Shown: piece by piece, positions 53,120 through 61,551 of the stretch
Layout of the letters: each line of letters starts with the position of its first letter
Numbering within the stretch: the first letter of the stretch is position 1
Assembly: GCA_002403305.1 (NCBI GenBank)
Contig: DHHM01000014.1
Span: 28,092 to 92,091 of the forward strand
DNA length: 64,000 nt
Source of the DNA: Bacteroidales bacterium UBA4772
Lineage (GTDB): Bacteria; Bacteroidota; Bacteroidia; Bacteroidales; VadinHA17
Direction of reading: 5' to 3'
Notes under the pieces: generated by a model
What the model saw: the letters and a program-made list of their open reading frames with translations, nothing else
Told to the model about the DNA's origin: nothing
Database searches by the model: none
Position numbers and translations under genes: made by a program

Positions 53120-53159
53120 AAAAATTTATCCCGTCAGCCAGAAGGCATGACGGGATAAA
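53118..53159 (-). terminator. Intrinsic terminator of the 53.2-kb lipoprotein gene
   Basis: TTTATCCCGTCA (53125-53136) and TGACGGGATAAA (53148-53159) form a 12-bp stem with an 11-base loop; on the minus strand seven T follow. The clpX stop overlaps the A run, so the hairpin also sits at the end of clpX. Confidence 0.85.
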
Positions 53160-53196
53160 CGACTTTCCGCAAGGCCTTTCCGGGCCACATGTGATC

Positions 53197-54045
53197 TTAC
53201 TCTGTAAAATTATACTTGGGATGCCTGAAACGCAGGGTTATCTCACGTGTGTCATCACCCCGTGAGAGTGTTGCGTAGGCGTCACACTCACCGGTGCCGT
53301 AGTCAAGCACGAACGGCTCGACTCCTTCGATGTTGAACGTTACGTTGCCCCCCACCAGGAACCTGCAGGCAGCATGCCACTCCAGTGCGCTGGTGACGGT
53401 GTGGGTATATGCCACTCCGTCAAGATTGGTCCCCGTTGCCACGCCTGTGATCAGGCACCTGTCATCCCACGGATTCCAGGTATCATAGCCGGCAATGTAT
53501 TCTCTCTCACGCACAAACTCACGAGTGATGGTCTTCTCATCGGAAAAGGTGATCTTGCCCCCGGAGAGAGCCACCTGGAAGACTGTGTTCTGATTGCTGT
53601 TCAGACCAAGATTTGTCACGGTCTTGGTTCCTTCAACCATGGCTCCATTGACAGAATACTCCTCAAAGATGAGTGATCTCACCGATCCGACTTCACGCCG
53701 GGGGGCGGAGAGCGTGACGATGATCTTACCGCTGCGCACCACATCATTAAGTCCGGCACAGCCTGTGCCGTAGTCTATTACGATGTTGCGTGGCCAGAAA
53801 TCCGGGCCGGGGGAGGTTACAGTTATTAAAGGACAGCTGTCGAGCACGGTTGCTGACTTGGTCGCTGTCTCAGCCACGAGGGTGGCTATTTCAAGTGATG
53901 CAAAGGCATCATCAAAGAGGGCCTCGGAGAGGACGGCATCATCAGCTGCCTCAATGCTTACGGCCTCCAGCGGCTCAGATTTCTGACATGAAGAAACCAT
54001 GATTCCCGCCAGGATAATAATCAGGATAATTGACTTTCTTTTCAT
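53197..54045 (-). CDS. Uncharacterised lipoprotein with two DYGTG repeats
   Basis: The 282-residue protein has a lipoprotein signal with Cys20 (IMVSSC). The body is beta-rich and contains the words IDYGTGCAG (90-98) and LDYGTGEC (247-254), each followed by a strand pattern with Arg/Ser-Gly, so it may be two related halves. It has seven further Cys. I recall an unnamed Bacteroidota lipoprotein family with this pattern; function unknown. Confidence 0.75.
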   Translation of the reverse strand: MKRKSIILIIILAGIMVSSCQKSEPLEAVSIEAADDAVLSEALFDDAFASLEIATLVAETATKSATVLDSCPLITVTSPGPDFWPRNIVIDYGTGCAGLNDVVRSGKIIVTLSAPRREVGSVRSLIFEEYSVNGAMVEGTKTVTNLGLNSNQNTVFQVALSGGKITFSDEKTITREFVREREYIAGYDTWNPWDDRCLITGVATGTNLDGVAYTHTVTSALEWHAACRFLVGGNVTFNIEGVEPFVLDYGTGECDAYATLSRGDDTREITLRFRHPKYNFTE

Positions 54046-54071
54046 AACCGGAATTTTTAATTGTTAATTGG

Positions 54072-54102
54072 GTGTCTGTTTCTATGAGACGATAACAGAC
54101 AC
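54072..54102. terminator. Hairpin between the lipoprotein and folA
   Basis: GTGTCTGTT (54072-54080) and AACAGACAC (54094-54102) form a perfect 9-bp stem with a 13-base loop. No T run follows on the minus strand, so it may be an attenuator or processing hairpin after folA. Confidence 0.45.
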
Positions 54103-54132
54103 TCAGGGTTTAACGTCCGGATCAAAAAAAAG

Positions 54133-54621
54133 TTACATCAGCCGCAGGTAAGTGGCGTATGTGAAGCTGAGGGCCTCGGGATCTTCCGCCATATAATCTT
54201 CTTTCTCTGACAAATACCACTCGCCGGGATCAATAGCCGGGAAGAAGGTATCTGCAGTGAACTCCCTGTCAATATGTGTCACCATCAGCCTGTCGGCAAG
54301 CGGCATAAACTGGCTGTATACTGATCCTCCACCCATGATGAAGATCTCTTTTCCCGGTTCGCAGAGGCTCAGGGCTTCATCTATCGAACGAGCCGTCAGG
54401 GCGCAGTCGAAACAGTCAAGCTCATTGTCGGTGAGCACTATGTTCTGCCTCCCGGGCAGTGGTCTGACCGGCAATGACTCCCACGTCTTCTTGCCCATGA
54501 TGAGACAGTGACCCATGGTGATCTGCTTGAATCTCTGAAGGTCACCGGGGATGTGAGCCAGCAGGTTGTTATTGTATCCGATGCCGTTTCTACGGTCTAC
54601 TGCCACTATTATGGTGATCAT
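54133..54621 (-). CDS. folA: Dihydrofolate reductase
   Basis: Reduces dihydrofolate with NADPH. From ATG 54621 the protein is 162 residues and opens MITIIVAVDRRNGIGYNN, with MGKKTWESLP and IMGGGSVYSQFMPLADR. The frame opens at 54663 inside thyA but the extra residues are not family-like. It starts 1 bp after the thyA stop (54623), the usual thyA-folA pairing that recycles the folate oxidised by ThyA. Confidence 0.95.
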   Translation of the reverse strand: MITIIVAVDRRNGIGYNNNLLAHIPGDLQRFKQITMGHCLIMGKKTWESLPVRPLPGRQNIVLTDNELDCFDCALTARSIDEALSLCEPGKEIFIMGGGSVYSQFMPLADRLMVTHIDREFTADTFFPAIDPGEWYLSEKEDYMAEDPEALSFTYATYLRLM

Positions 54622-54622
54622 C

Positions 54623-55417
54623 TCATACAGATATTTCGCCTTTGATGGCAGGATGCGGATCATATCCCGTCAGGGTGAAATCTTCATACCTGAACGAGAG
54701 GATATCGTTCACCCAGCTGTTAAGGGATATCACAGGAAGAGGACGGGGCTCGCGGGTGAGCTGCAGCCTGACCTGGTCAGTATGGTTGAGGTAAATATGT
54801 GCATCACCCAGGGTATGGATGAACTCTCCCGGCCTGTAGCCCGTAACCTGTGCCATCATTATCGTCAGCAGCGAGTAGGAGGCGATATTGAAAGGCACTC
54901 CCAAAAAGATGTCGGCGCTGCGCTGGTAGAGCTGACATGAGAGCCTGTCACCGGCAACATAAAACTGGAACAGGATGTGACATGGCGGCAGGGCCATCTT
55001 CTCCAGCTCCCCCACGTTCCATGCTGAGACGATATGCCTGCGCGAATCGGGATTAGCCTTCAGGGAGGTGACTACGGCACTTATCTGGTCAATGGTACCC
55101 TCTCCGGCTACAGGCCATGAGCGCCACTGGGAGCCATAGACAGGACCCAGGTTGCCGTCGGCGTCAGCCCATTCGTTCCATATCCTTACCCCGTTCTCCT
55201 GCAGGTAACCGACGTTGGTGCTGCCACTGAGGAACCACAGCAGCTCATGGATGATCGATTTGAGATGCAGCTTCTTGGTTGTCATAAGCGGAAACCGTTC
55301 AGAGAGGTCGAAGCGCATCTGGTATCCGAAGGTGCTCAGTGTTCCGGTGCCTGTGCGGTCTCTCTTCTCAATGCCATGTGTCATCACATGGCTCAGCAGG
55401 TCAAGATATTGTTGCAT
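54623..55417 (-). CDS. thyA: Thymidylate synthase
   Basis: Methylates dUMP to dTMP using methylene-tetrahydrofolate. The 264-residue protein has the catalytic Cys in LPPCHILFQFYV, the RRHIVSAWN arginine block and QLYQRSADIFLGVPFN. Length matches E. coli ThyA. It lies between the bifunctional nuclease gene and folA. Confidence 0.97.
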   Translation of the reverse strand: MQQYLDLLSHVMTHGIEKRDRTGTGTLSTFGYQMRFDLSERFPLMTTKKLHLKSIIHELLWFLSGSTNVGYLQENGVRIWNEWADADGNLGPVYGSQWRSWPVAGEGTIDQISAVVTSLKANPDSRRHIVSAWNVGELEKMALPPCHILFQFYVAGDRLSCQLYQRSADIFLGVPFNIASYSLLTIMMAQVTGYRPGEFIHTLGDAHIYLNHTDQVRLQLTREPRPLPVISLNSWVNDILSFRYEDFTLTGYDPHPAIKGEISV

Positions 55418-55423
55418 GAACTA

Positions 55424-56032
55424 CTACTCCTTCTCCTTCCTTCTGGTAAGCTCATCACGTATTGCGGCAGCCTGTTCATAATCCTCACGGCTGACGGCCT
55501 CGGTGAGCATCCCCCTTAGCTCTTCGACACTGAACTCACCGTACTCATTCGGGGGTGCAGGGCTCTTTTTGACAGCTTCCTCTCCTGCCTTCTTCTTATC
55601 CTCCTCCTCGGCGGTGTCGCTCATGACTATCCCGGCCTCGTTGAGTATCTGCGGCTCCATGAATATGGGGCATTCAAACCTCAGTGCCAGTGCTACGGCA
55701 TCGGATGTGCGCGAGTCTATGCTGAAACGCCTCTCGCCGTCAGTGCATACTATCTCCGAATAAAAGATCCCCTCGCGCAGCTTGTTGATAAGCACCTGTT
55801 CCACGGTGACGCCGCATGCCATGGCGAAGCTCCTGAAAAGATCATGTGTCAGGGGCCTCGGAGGCTCCAGGTTCTCAAGCTTTATGACAATAGCCTGAGC
55901 CTCAAAACCACCGATGATGATGGGTATCCGCCTTTCTCCTTTCTCTTCCGCCAGTATGAGTGCATAGGCTCCCGACTGTGTCTGACTGTAGGAGATGCCT
56001 ATGACCTTCAGACGAATAAGCTTGTTCTGCAT
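55424..56032 (-). CDS. Bifunctional nuclease family protein with UVR motif
   Basis: The 202-residue protein has a BFN/DUF151 domain at about 1-135 (EKGERRIPIIIGGFEAQAI, SRTSDAVALALRF) and a short UvrB/UvrC-interaction (UVR) motif at the C terminus (EDYEQAAAIRDELTRRK). BFN members have been reported as RNA/DNA nucleases; in Bacteroidota the function is unproven. First gene of a run with thyA-folA. Confidence 0.85.
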   Translation of the reverse strand: MQNKLIRLKVIGISYSQTQSGAYALILAEEKGERRIPIIIGGFEAQAIVIKLENLEPPRPLTHDLFRSFAMACGVTVEQVLINKLREGIFYSEIVCTDGERRFSIDSRTSDAVALALRFECPIFMEPQILNEAGIVMSDTAEEEDKKKAGEEAVKKSPAPPNEYGEFSVEELRGMLTEAVSREDYEQAAAIRDELTRRKEKE

Positions 56033-56153
56033 AGTTTACCAGATTTTCTGCCTGACAGGCCGTTACGACAAATATATTATAATATGATTCTTTATCGGCC
56101 CGGAGTGCCATTTTTTTATCCACAGTCTGGTGGTGATAAATTAATTGCCCCGG

Positions 56154-56183
56154 TTTGCACATTAGTTAATTTTTATATCTTTG
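56154..56183 (+). promoter_or_regulatory. Promoter of rplU-rpmA
   Basis: TTTG (56154-56157) and TATCTTTG (56176-56183) are separated by 18 bp, a good -33/-7 match. The predicted leader is about 85-90 bases. Confidence 0.75.
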
Positions 56184-56207
56184 CAGTCCGAAAAAGAGAG
56201 ATCCGGA

Positions 56208-56250
56208 GAGGCCCGCAGAAGTGTCATGCACAGAGGAGCATGTCCGCCTC
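56208..56250 (+). promoter_or_regulatory. Structured 5' leader of rplU (possible L21 leader)
   Basis: Two nested stems, GAGGC/GCCTC (56208-56212 with 56246-56250) and CATGC/GCATG (56225-56229 with 56238-56242), lie in the leader between the promoter and the rplU ATG at 56277. A ribosomal-protein autoregulatory leader is the obvious hypothesis. Confidence 0.4.
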
Positions 56251-56276
56251 ACGGAGTAACATAAGAGAGATTGAAA

Positions 56277-56909
56277 ATGTACGCAATCGTAGAAATTGCC
56301 GGGCAGCAGTTCAAGGTAGAAGAGGGAAGGAATATCTTCGTTCACCGTCTTGATGCAGCCGAAGGCGATAATATTGAGTTTGAAAAGGTTCTTCTCCTTG
56401 ACACTGACGGTACAGTCACTGTTGGTGAGCCTGTCGTTGACAACACCGTTGTGGAGGGCAGGGTCGTGGCTCATCCCAGGGGAGACAAGGTGATCATCTT
56501 CAAGAAGAAGAGGAGAAAAGGCTACCAGAAAAGAAACGGGCACCGTCAGGATTTCACCGAGGTAGAGATACTGAGGATCGGAGCTCCGTCAGGCATTAAG
56601 AAGCAGGCTGCTCCCAGGGCTGAGAAGAAGGAGGCTGAGTCCCCCGTCGCCGAAGAGGTAAAAGCCGAAGCAAAGAGCGAGGTAAAGAGCGAGGTAAAGA
56701 GCGAGGTAAAGAAGGCTCCTGCAAAAAAGCCGGCAGCAAAGAAGGAACCCGCTGAAAAAAAGGCTCCCGCAGCAAAGAAGGCTCCCGCAGTAAAGAAGGC
56801 TCCTGCAGCGAAGAAGGCTCCTGCAGCGAAGAAAGCTCCTGCAGCGAAGAAAGCGCCCGCAGCGAAGAAAGCGCCCGCAAAGAGCGCCGGCAAAACGGAA
56901 AAGAAATAA
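56277..56909 (+). CDS. rplU: Ribosomal protein L21 with long Lys/Ala-rich tail
   Basis: Residues 1-100 are L21 (MYAIVEIAGQQFKVEEG, RRKGYQKRNGHRQDFTEV). The remaining 110 residues are KSEV repeats (12-bp period) followed by about eight AKKAPA units (15-bp period) rich in Lys, Ala and Pro, histone-H1-like. ATG 56277 is chosen over TTG 56271. The tail may bind rRNA or DNA; L21 of many bacteria lacks it. Followed by rpmA. Confidence 0.92.
   Translation: MYAIVEIAGQQFKVEEGRNIFVHRLDAAEGDNIEFEKVLLLDTDGTVTVGEPVVDNTVVEGRVVAHPRGDKVIIFKKKRRKGYQKRNGHRQDFTEVEILRIGAPSGIKKQAAPRAEKKEAESPVAEEVKAEAKSEVKSEVKSEVKKAPAKKPAAKKEPAEKKAPAAKKAPAVKKAPAAKKAPAAKKAPAAKKAPAAKKAPAKSAGKTEKK
56640..56902 (+). repeat. 12- and 15-bp in-frame repeats of the rplU tail
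   Basis: GAGGTAAAGAGC-type 12-bp units (56675-56714) encode KSEV; from about 56715 GCTCCCGCAGCAAAGAAG-type units encode AKKAPA with near-identical 15-bp spacing. Confidence 0.8.
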
Positions 56910-56935
56910 CAGGCAAACAGTAAAAATATCAGGAT

Positions 56936-57196
56936 ATGGCACACAAGAAAGGTGTAGGCAGTTCACGCAACGGCCGCGATTCAGAAAGCAAAAGGCTTGG
57001 TGTCAAGCTCTTCGGAGGACAGGAAGTCAAAGCCGGAAGCATTATCGTGCGGCAGCGCGGCACGAGGCACAACCCCGGTGAGAACGTTGGCATAGGCAGG
57101 GACCACACTCTCTTTGCCCTGGTCGACGGCAAGGTGGAGTTCAGGAAGAAGCGTGACGACAAATCTTATGTCTCGGTAAAACCGCCAGAAGAGTAA
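56936..57196 (+). CDS. rpmA: Ribosomal protein L27
   Basis: 86-residue L27 starting MAHKKGVGSSRNGRDSESKR, with the glycine-rich phosphate-binding tail contact. Normal length, no leader cleavage sequence of the Firmicutes type. Follows rplU by 26 bp. Confidence 0.96.
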   Translation: MAHKKGVGSSRNGRDSESKRLGVKLFGGQEVKAGSIIVRQRGTRHNPGENVGIGRDHTLFALVDGKVEFRKKRDDKSYVSVKPPEE

Positions 57197-57219
57197 GAGA
57201 GAGCCAGAGTAAGAGAGAG

Positions 57220-57267
57220 ACTCCTGAAAATATACGCACTGGCGCATTTTTTCAGGAGTTTTTCTTT
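57220..57267 (+). terminator. Intrinsic terminator after rpmA
   Basis: ACTCCTGAAAA (57220-57230) pairs with TTTTCAGGAGT (57249-57259), followed by a T-rich run to 57267. Confidence 0.85.
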
Positions 57268-57275
57268 TAAATTTG
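57268..57275 (+). promoter_or_regulatory. -7 promoter box for serS
   Basis: TAAATTTG matches TAnnTTTG 30 bp before the serS ATG, just after the rpmA terminator. Confidence 0.5.
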
Positions 57276-57305
57276 TCCCTCCCGCACTATCATAACAGAG
57301 TTGAG

Positions 57306-58580
57306 ATGCTTACAATAAACCTTATCAGGGAACAACCGGATGCAGTCGTTGAGAGGCTGAAGATAAAGAATTTTGATGCTGCCGGCATCGTCAGCACGGT
57401 GCTTGATCTTGACCGTCGCCGCCGCGAGCTGCAGGCTGAAAACGATGCCGTGCAGGCTGAGCTTAACAACCTCTCCAGAGAGATAGGCTCAATGATGAAG
57501 GAAGGGAGGAAGAATGAGGCTGAGACTGCAAAGAGTGGCATTGGTAAGCTGAAGGAGAATCAGAAGCAGCTCTCGGAGAGCCTCGAAGAGGTGAGCCTCG
57601 CGATGCAGGATGAACTGATCAGGCTCCCCAACCTGCCCCATCCATTGGTGGCAGCAGGTAAAAGTGCGGAAGATAACGTCACTGTGCGCAGCAGAGGGAC
57701 ACTGCCCGAACTCTTTGACGGAGCAGCGCCTCACTGGGATCTGATAAAGAGATATGACATCATCGACTTCGATCTCGGGATAAAGATCACCGGTGCAGGC
57801 TTTCCGGTATATAAGGGCAAAGGTGCCAGGCTGCAGCGCGCCCTGGTCAACTTCTTCCTCGACGAGGGGGAGAAGGCCGGCTACCGCGAGATAGAACCAC
57901 CCATCGTTGTGAATGAGGACTCAGGCTTCGGCACCGGGCAGCTGCCTGACAAGGAGGGCCAGATGTATCACGTCGGCATCGACAATCTATACCTGATACC
58001 CACAGCTGAAGTGCCGATCACCAATATCTACCGTGATGTGATCCTTGATGCTTCCGATCTTCCCATCCGAAACATAGGTTACACCCCCTGCTTCCGCCGT
58101 GAGGCCGGATCGTGGGGGTCGCACGTAAGGGGACTGAACAGGCTGCACCAGTTCGACAAGGTGGAGATTGTGCAGATAGCCCATCCCTACAGCTCCTACG
58201 AAGCGCTTGAGGAGATGGTGACCCATGTCGAGGGTCTCCTTGTGAAGCTCGGGCTGCCCTACCGCATCGTGAGGCTCTGCGGCGGCGACATGTCCTTCAC
58301 CTCAGCCATGACATATGATTTCGAGGTCTTTTCCGCAGCACAGCAGCGCTGGCTGGAGGTGAGCTCAACATCCAACTTTGAAGCGTTCCAGGCCAACAGG
58401 CTCCGCTGCCGCTTCAGGGAGAAGGGTGCAAAGCAGACTACCCTCTGCCACACCCTCAATGGCAGTGCCCTGGCACTCCCGCGTATCGTTGCCGCCCTGC
58501 TGGAGAACAACCAGACCCCTGATGGCATCAGGATACCAGCGGTGCTCGTGCCCTATACGGGCTTTGAGCTGATAAGCTGA
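57306..58580 (+). CDS. serS: Seryl-tRNA synthetase
   Basis: Charges tRNA-Ser. The 424-residue protein has the N-terminal coiled-coil arm (about 30-105) and class II motifs TAEVPITNIYRD, FRREAGSWG and the ATP-binding NGSALALPRI near the end. ATG 57306 chosen over an earlier open start at 57273. Followed 5 bp later by the DMT exporter gene. Confidence 0.96.
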   Translation: MLTINLIREQPDAVVERLKIKNFDAAGIVSTVLDLDRRRRELQAENDAVQAELNNLSREIGSMMKEGRKNEAETAKSGIGKLKENQKQLSESLEEVSLAMQDELIRLPNLPHPLVAAGKSAEDNVTVRSRGTLPELFDGAAPHWDLIKRYDIIDFDLGIKITGAGFPVYKGKGARLQRALVNFFLDEGEKAGYREIEPPIVVNEDSGFGTGQLPDKEGQMYHVGIDNLYLIPTAEVPITNIYRDVILDASDLPIRNIGYTPCFRREAGSWGSHVRGLNRLHQFDKVEIVQIAHPYSSYEALEEMVTHVEGLLVKLGLPYRIVRLCGGDMSFTSAMTYDFEVFSAAQQRWLEVSSTSNFEAFQANRLRCRFREKGAKQTTLCHTLNGSALALPRIVAALLENNQTPDGIRIPAVLVPYTGFELIS

Positions 58581-58585
58581 CACAC

Positions 58586-59479
58586 ATGAAAAAGAGCTCG
58601 CGGGCATACCTGTATGCCGCTCTTTCCGTTTTCATGTGGGGCACCATTCCCACCGCCTTCAAGATAGCACTGGCAGAGCTGAGCATTGTGACTATGCTTT
58701 CGATTACCTCCCTGGTGTCACTGCTGGTGCTCTTCGTCATCGTCGCCGCCACCGGGAAGCTTAAGCTGCTGCGATCGGTGACCGCCAGGGACCTCCTCTG
58801 GTCAGCTCTTCTCGGACTGATTGTACCCGTTGCATATTATCTCATACTGCTGACAGCATACAGCCGGCTGCCGGGACAGGTGGCACAGCCCATAAACATG
58901 ATTTGGCCCATCATCCTGGTCTTCTTCTCTATCCCGCTGTTGCATCAGCGAATACCGGCACGCAGCTTTGCAGCGCTCTTCATCAGCCTGGCCGGGGTAT
59001 ATATCATTTCGTCACAGGGAGCCCCCCTGCGCCCCGGCAGATCAGATACCGCCGGAGTACTGCTGGCACTGGCAAGCAGCGTGCTCTGGGCCCTCTATTT
59101 TATCCTGAATGTACGCGACCGCCGTGATGAGGCGGTGAAGCTCTTTACTAACTTCCTCTTCGGAACAGTATATATGGCTCTCATCTGGCTCGCAACAGGA
59201 TCCTTCAGTGAGACACTGAGCCTGAAAGGGGTGGCAGCATCTGCCTGGTGCGGTCTCTTTGAGATGGGCATCACCTTCTGGATGTGGCTCAAAGCCCTTC
59301 AGATGGCAGAGACAACTGACAAAATCAGTAACCTGGTCTATTTTGCACCCTTCATATCATTGGTACTCCTGCATTTCATTATCGACGAACCTGTCTATTA
59401 TACCACTATCGTGGGTCTGCTCCTCATCATCGGCAGCGTGATGTACCAGAATAGCGGAAGAGAGGCACAGCAACAATGA
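58586..59479 (+). CDS. EamA/DMT-family exporter
   Basis: A 297-residue polytopic protein with about ten hydrophobic helices and two EamA halves (LYAALSVFMWGTIPTAFKIA at 7-26, VLLALASSVLWALYFIL in the second half). Exports of amino acids or metabolites are typical of this family; substrate unknown. The 3' end is partly duplicated just downstream. Confidence 0.85.
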   Translation: MKKSSRAYLYAALSVFMWGTIPTAFKIALAELSIVTMLSITSLVSLLVLFVIVAATGKLKLLRSVTARDLLWSALLGLIVPVAYYLILLTAYSRLPGQVAQPINMIWPIILVFFSIPLLHQRIPARSFAALFISLAGVYIISSQGAPLRPGRSDTAGVLLALASSVLWALYFILNVRDRRDEAVKLFTNFLFGTVYMALIWLATGSFSETLSLKGVAASAWCGLFEMGITFWMWLKALQMAETTDKISNLVYFAPFISLVLLHFIIDEPVYYTTIVGLLLIIGSVMYQNSGREAQQQ

Positions 59480-59610
59480 CAGACCCGCTTCTCATAATCG
59501 GCAGCGTGATGTACCGGCCACGGCAGAAAGGCATAAAAGTAATTCCTGTCCTTCAACTGCTCCACGACAGCCCCTTGAACCGGATCAGCGGCAGGGAGGT
59601 ACAACAATAG
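59417..59610 (+). repeat. Duplicated 3' end of the EamA gene, split by 60-70 bp
   Basis: The gene end (59417-59479) recurs as two fragments: 59487-59515 (TCGGCAGCGTGATGTACC shared) and 59578-59610 (ACCGG...GCGG...GAGG...ACAACAAT). The fragments are separated by about 62 bp with ACCGG at both junctions. Confidence 0.65.
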
Positions 59611-59625
59611 CGGCATATTTTTTGT

Positions 59626-59633
59626 TACTTTTG
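59626..59633 (+). promoter_or_regulatory. -7 promoter box for the S41 protease gene
   Basis: TACTTTTG matches TAnnTTTG about 20 bp before the ATG at 59654. Confidence 0.5.
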
Positions 59634-59653
59634 TCCGTAAACCGAAACATAAA

Positions 59654-60991
59654 ATGAAAAAGATACTTCTTTTCACAGCACTTATCATTCCACTCCTTGC
59701 GGGATGCAAAAAAGACCCACCCGATCCCGTTGATGAATACACTATGGAGGAGAGGGCCCGTGACGGCCTTTACGACCTTATGCAGACCGTATACCTGTGG
59801 TACAACTACATCCCCACCGTCAAGGTAACCGACTATCCCGGGCCGGATGAGATACTTGACGCCATCCGTTACAAGCCAAGAGACAGATGGAGTTTCGTCA
59901 TCAGCTGGGAGGATTACCTGGCGATGAAGGAAGGGACATTTGTCGGCCATGGCATAAGAATGGGACTCGACAGTGAAAACAACGTAAGGGTGGTAAGCCT
60001 CTATACCGGCTCTGACCTATGGCCCGGCGGAGTACGCAGGGGATGGATAGTGAAGACAGTCAACGGCACACCCATAGCTCCCATATTCATCTCGGGAGAC
60101 GATGCGGCCTACAACACCCTCCTGGGTCCATCCACAGCAGGGGTGACAAACAGTTTTACTTTTCAAAGACCTGACGGAACCGAAGTGACCTACAGCTCCA
60201 CCAAGGCCACTTTCACCATCAACTCGGTGTCATCACCAAAAATACTTGACCTTGCAACCGGAAAGACCGGGTACTTTGCATTCGACACATTCATTGAACC
60301 TTCGGAGCAGGAGCTGGACAACCTGTTTGCCGATTTTAAATCCACGGGCATCACCGACCTCATCATTGACCTCCGCTACAACACCGGAGGCTTCATGAAC
60401 ATAGCCGAGCAGCTTTCCAGCCTGGTGATGGAGGCTGCCGACACTACCAAGTTGTGCTACAGTCTCAAGTACAACGACCTCGTCGCACCTGACTGGGATC
60501 AGGACTATAATTTTGTCAGAACGAGCAATCCTCTCGGTCTCGACCGGGTGGTATTCATAACCACCAGAAGCTCGGCATCCGCCAGCGAGGTGGTTATAAA
60601 CAGCCTGAAACCGTATATCGAGGTCGCAATTGTCGGGGACACCACCCACGGCAAGCCTACCGGGATGGACGGATTTGGATTTCCCTTCCCCTCACAGACG
60701 AATCCCAATCCTGCTCTCAAATATGTCTTCTTCCCCATCACCTTTGAATATCTGAATTCATTGGGTGAGGGTCGTTTCTATGACGGCATGGTACCTGATA
60801 TAAAGGCCGTTGATGACATCACCCGCGACTTCGGTGATCCAGAGGAGGCATCACTGGCTGCTGCGATAGCATTTCTTGAGGGCAGGAAGGCGGAGACAGC
60901 TGTTCCCTTCACCCGCAGCCGTATATTTTCAGAGGGTGACCAGCTCCCGAAAGAGCTTTTTCGTGATCCCAGCCACCTGTTTCTGAAGTGA
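59654..60991 (+). CDS. S41-family C-terminal processing peptidase, lipoprotein
   Basis: The 445-residue protein has a lipoprotein signal with Cys18 (LLAGCKK), a short helical N-terminal region, a PDZ-like segment (about 95-190) and the S41 catalytic part: LIIDLRYNTGGF and the nucleophile Ser in RSSASASEVV, with the Lys of GDTTHGKPTG further on. Bacteroidota S41 lipoproteins of this size are common and mostly uncharacterised. The stop overlaps the ruvC start. Confidence 0.85.
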   Translation: MKKILLFTALIIPLLAGCKKDPPDPVDEYTMEERARDGLYDLMQTVYLWYNYIPTVKVTDYPGPDEILDAIRYKPRDRWSFVISWEDYLAMKEGTFVGHGIRMGLDSENNVRVVSLYTGSDLWPGGVRRGWIVKTVNGTPIAPIFISGDDAAYNTLLGPSTAGVTNSFTFQRPDGTEVTYSSTKATFTINSVSSPKILDLATGKTGYFAFDTFIEPSEQELDNLFADFKSTGITDLIIDLRYNTGGFMNIAEQLSSLVMEAADTTKLCYSLKYNDLVAPDWDQDYNFVRTSNPLGLDRVVFITTRSSASASEVVINSLKPYIEVAIVGDTTHGKPTGMDGFGFPFPSQTNPNPALKYVFFPITFEYLNSLGEGRFYDGMVPDIKAVDDITRDFGDPEEASLAAAIAFLEGRKAETAVPFTRSRIFSEGDQLPKELFRDPSHLFLK

Positions 60992-61551
60992 CTAAAGCTG
61001 AAGACGAGAAGATAATACTGGGCATAGACCCCGGGACCACCGTGACAGGCTACGGCCTGATACGTGTGACCGGCAGAACACCCTCTCTCATCACACTGGG
61101 CATCATTGATCTGCGTAAGAAGGAGGATCATTTCAGGAAGATTCGCACCATCTTTGAGCAGACATTGATGCTCATTGATCAGTATCATCCTGACGAGTTT
61201 GCCATTGAGGCGCCCTTTTACGGCAAGAACGTGCAAAGCATGCTGAAGCTGGGCAGGGCGCAGGGTGCAGCCATCGCTGCCGCACTCTACCGTGATCTTC
61301 CTGTCTTTGAGTATGCCCCGAGGATGATCAAGATGTCAATCACGGGCCGGGGACAGGCGAGCAAGGAGCAGGTGTCAGCCATGCTCAGCACCATTCTCTC
61401 ATTCCACAGCGAGAAGATGGTGCTTGACGCCACCGACGCCCTGGGTGCCGCCCTCTGCCACTTCTACCAGAGCAGCAAGCCTGCAGCGGCAAAAGAGTAC
61501 GGGAACTGGGGCGACTACATAAAGAAGAACAGCGACCGCCTCAAAGGGTAA
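60988..61551 (+). CDS. ruvC: Holliday-junction resolvase RuvC
   Basis: Resolves Holliday junctions with RuvAB. The 187-residue protein has Asp14 in GIDPGTTVTGYG, Glu in FAIEAPFYGKN and the C-terminal DATDALGAALCH with the last acidic residues. It starts with GTG, whose TGA overlap (GTGA) with the S41 stop suggests coupling. The 3' end overlaps the convergent comF gene by 11 bp. Confidence 0.95.
   Translation: MTKAEDEKIILGIDPGTTVTGYGLIRVTGRTPSLITLGIIDLRKKEDHFRKIRTIFEQTLMLIDQYHPDEFAIEAPFYGKNVQSMLKLGRAQGAAIAAALYRDLPVFEYAPRMIKMSITGRGQASKEQVSAMLSTILSFHSEKMVLDATDALGAALCHFYQSSKPAAAKEYGNWGDYIKKNSDRLKG

Noticed and set aside
56546..56966. Three minus-strand ORFs opposite the rplU tail
   Set aside because: They are repeats of the Lys/Ala codons read backwards, with no gene-like start or family.
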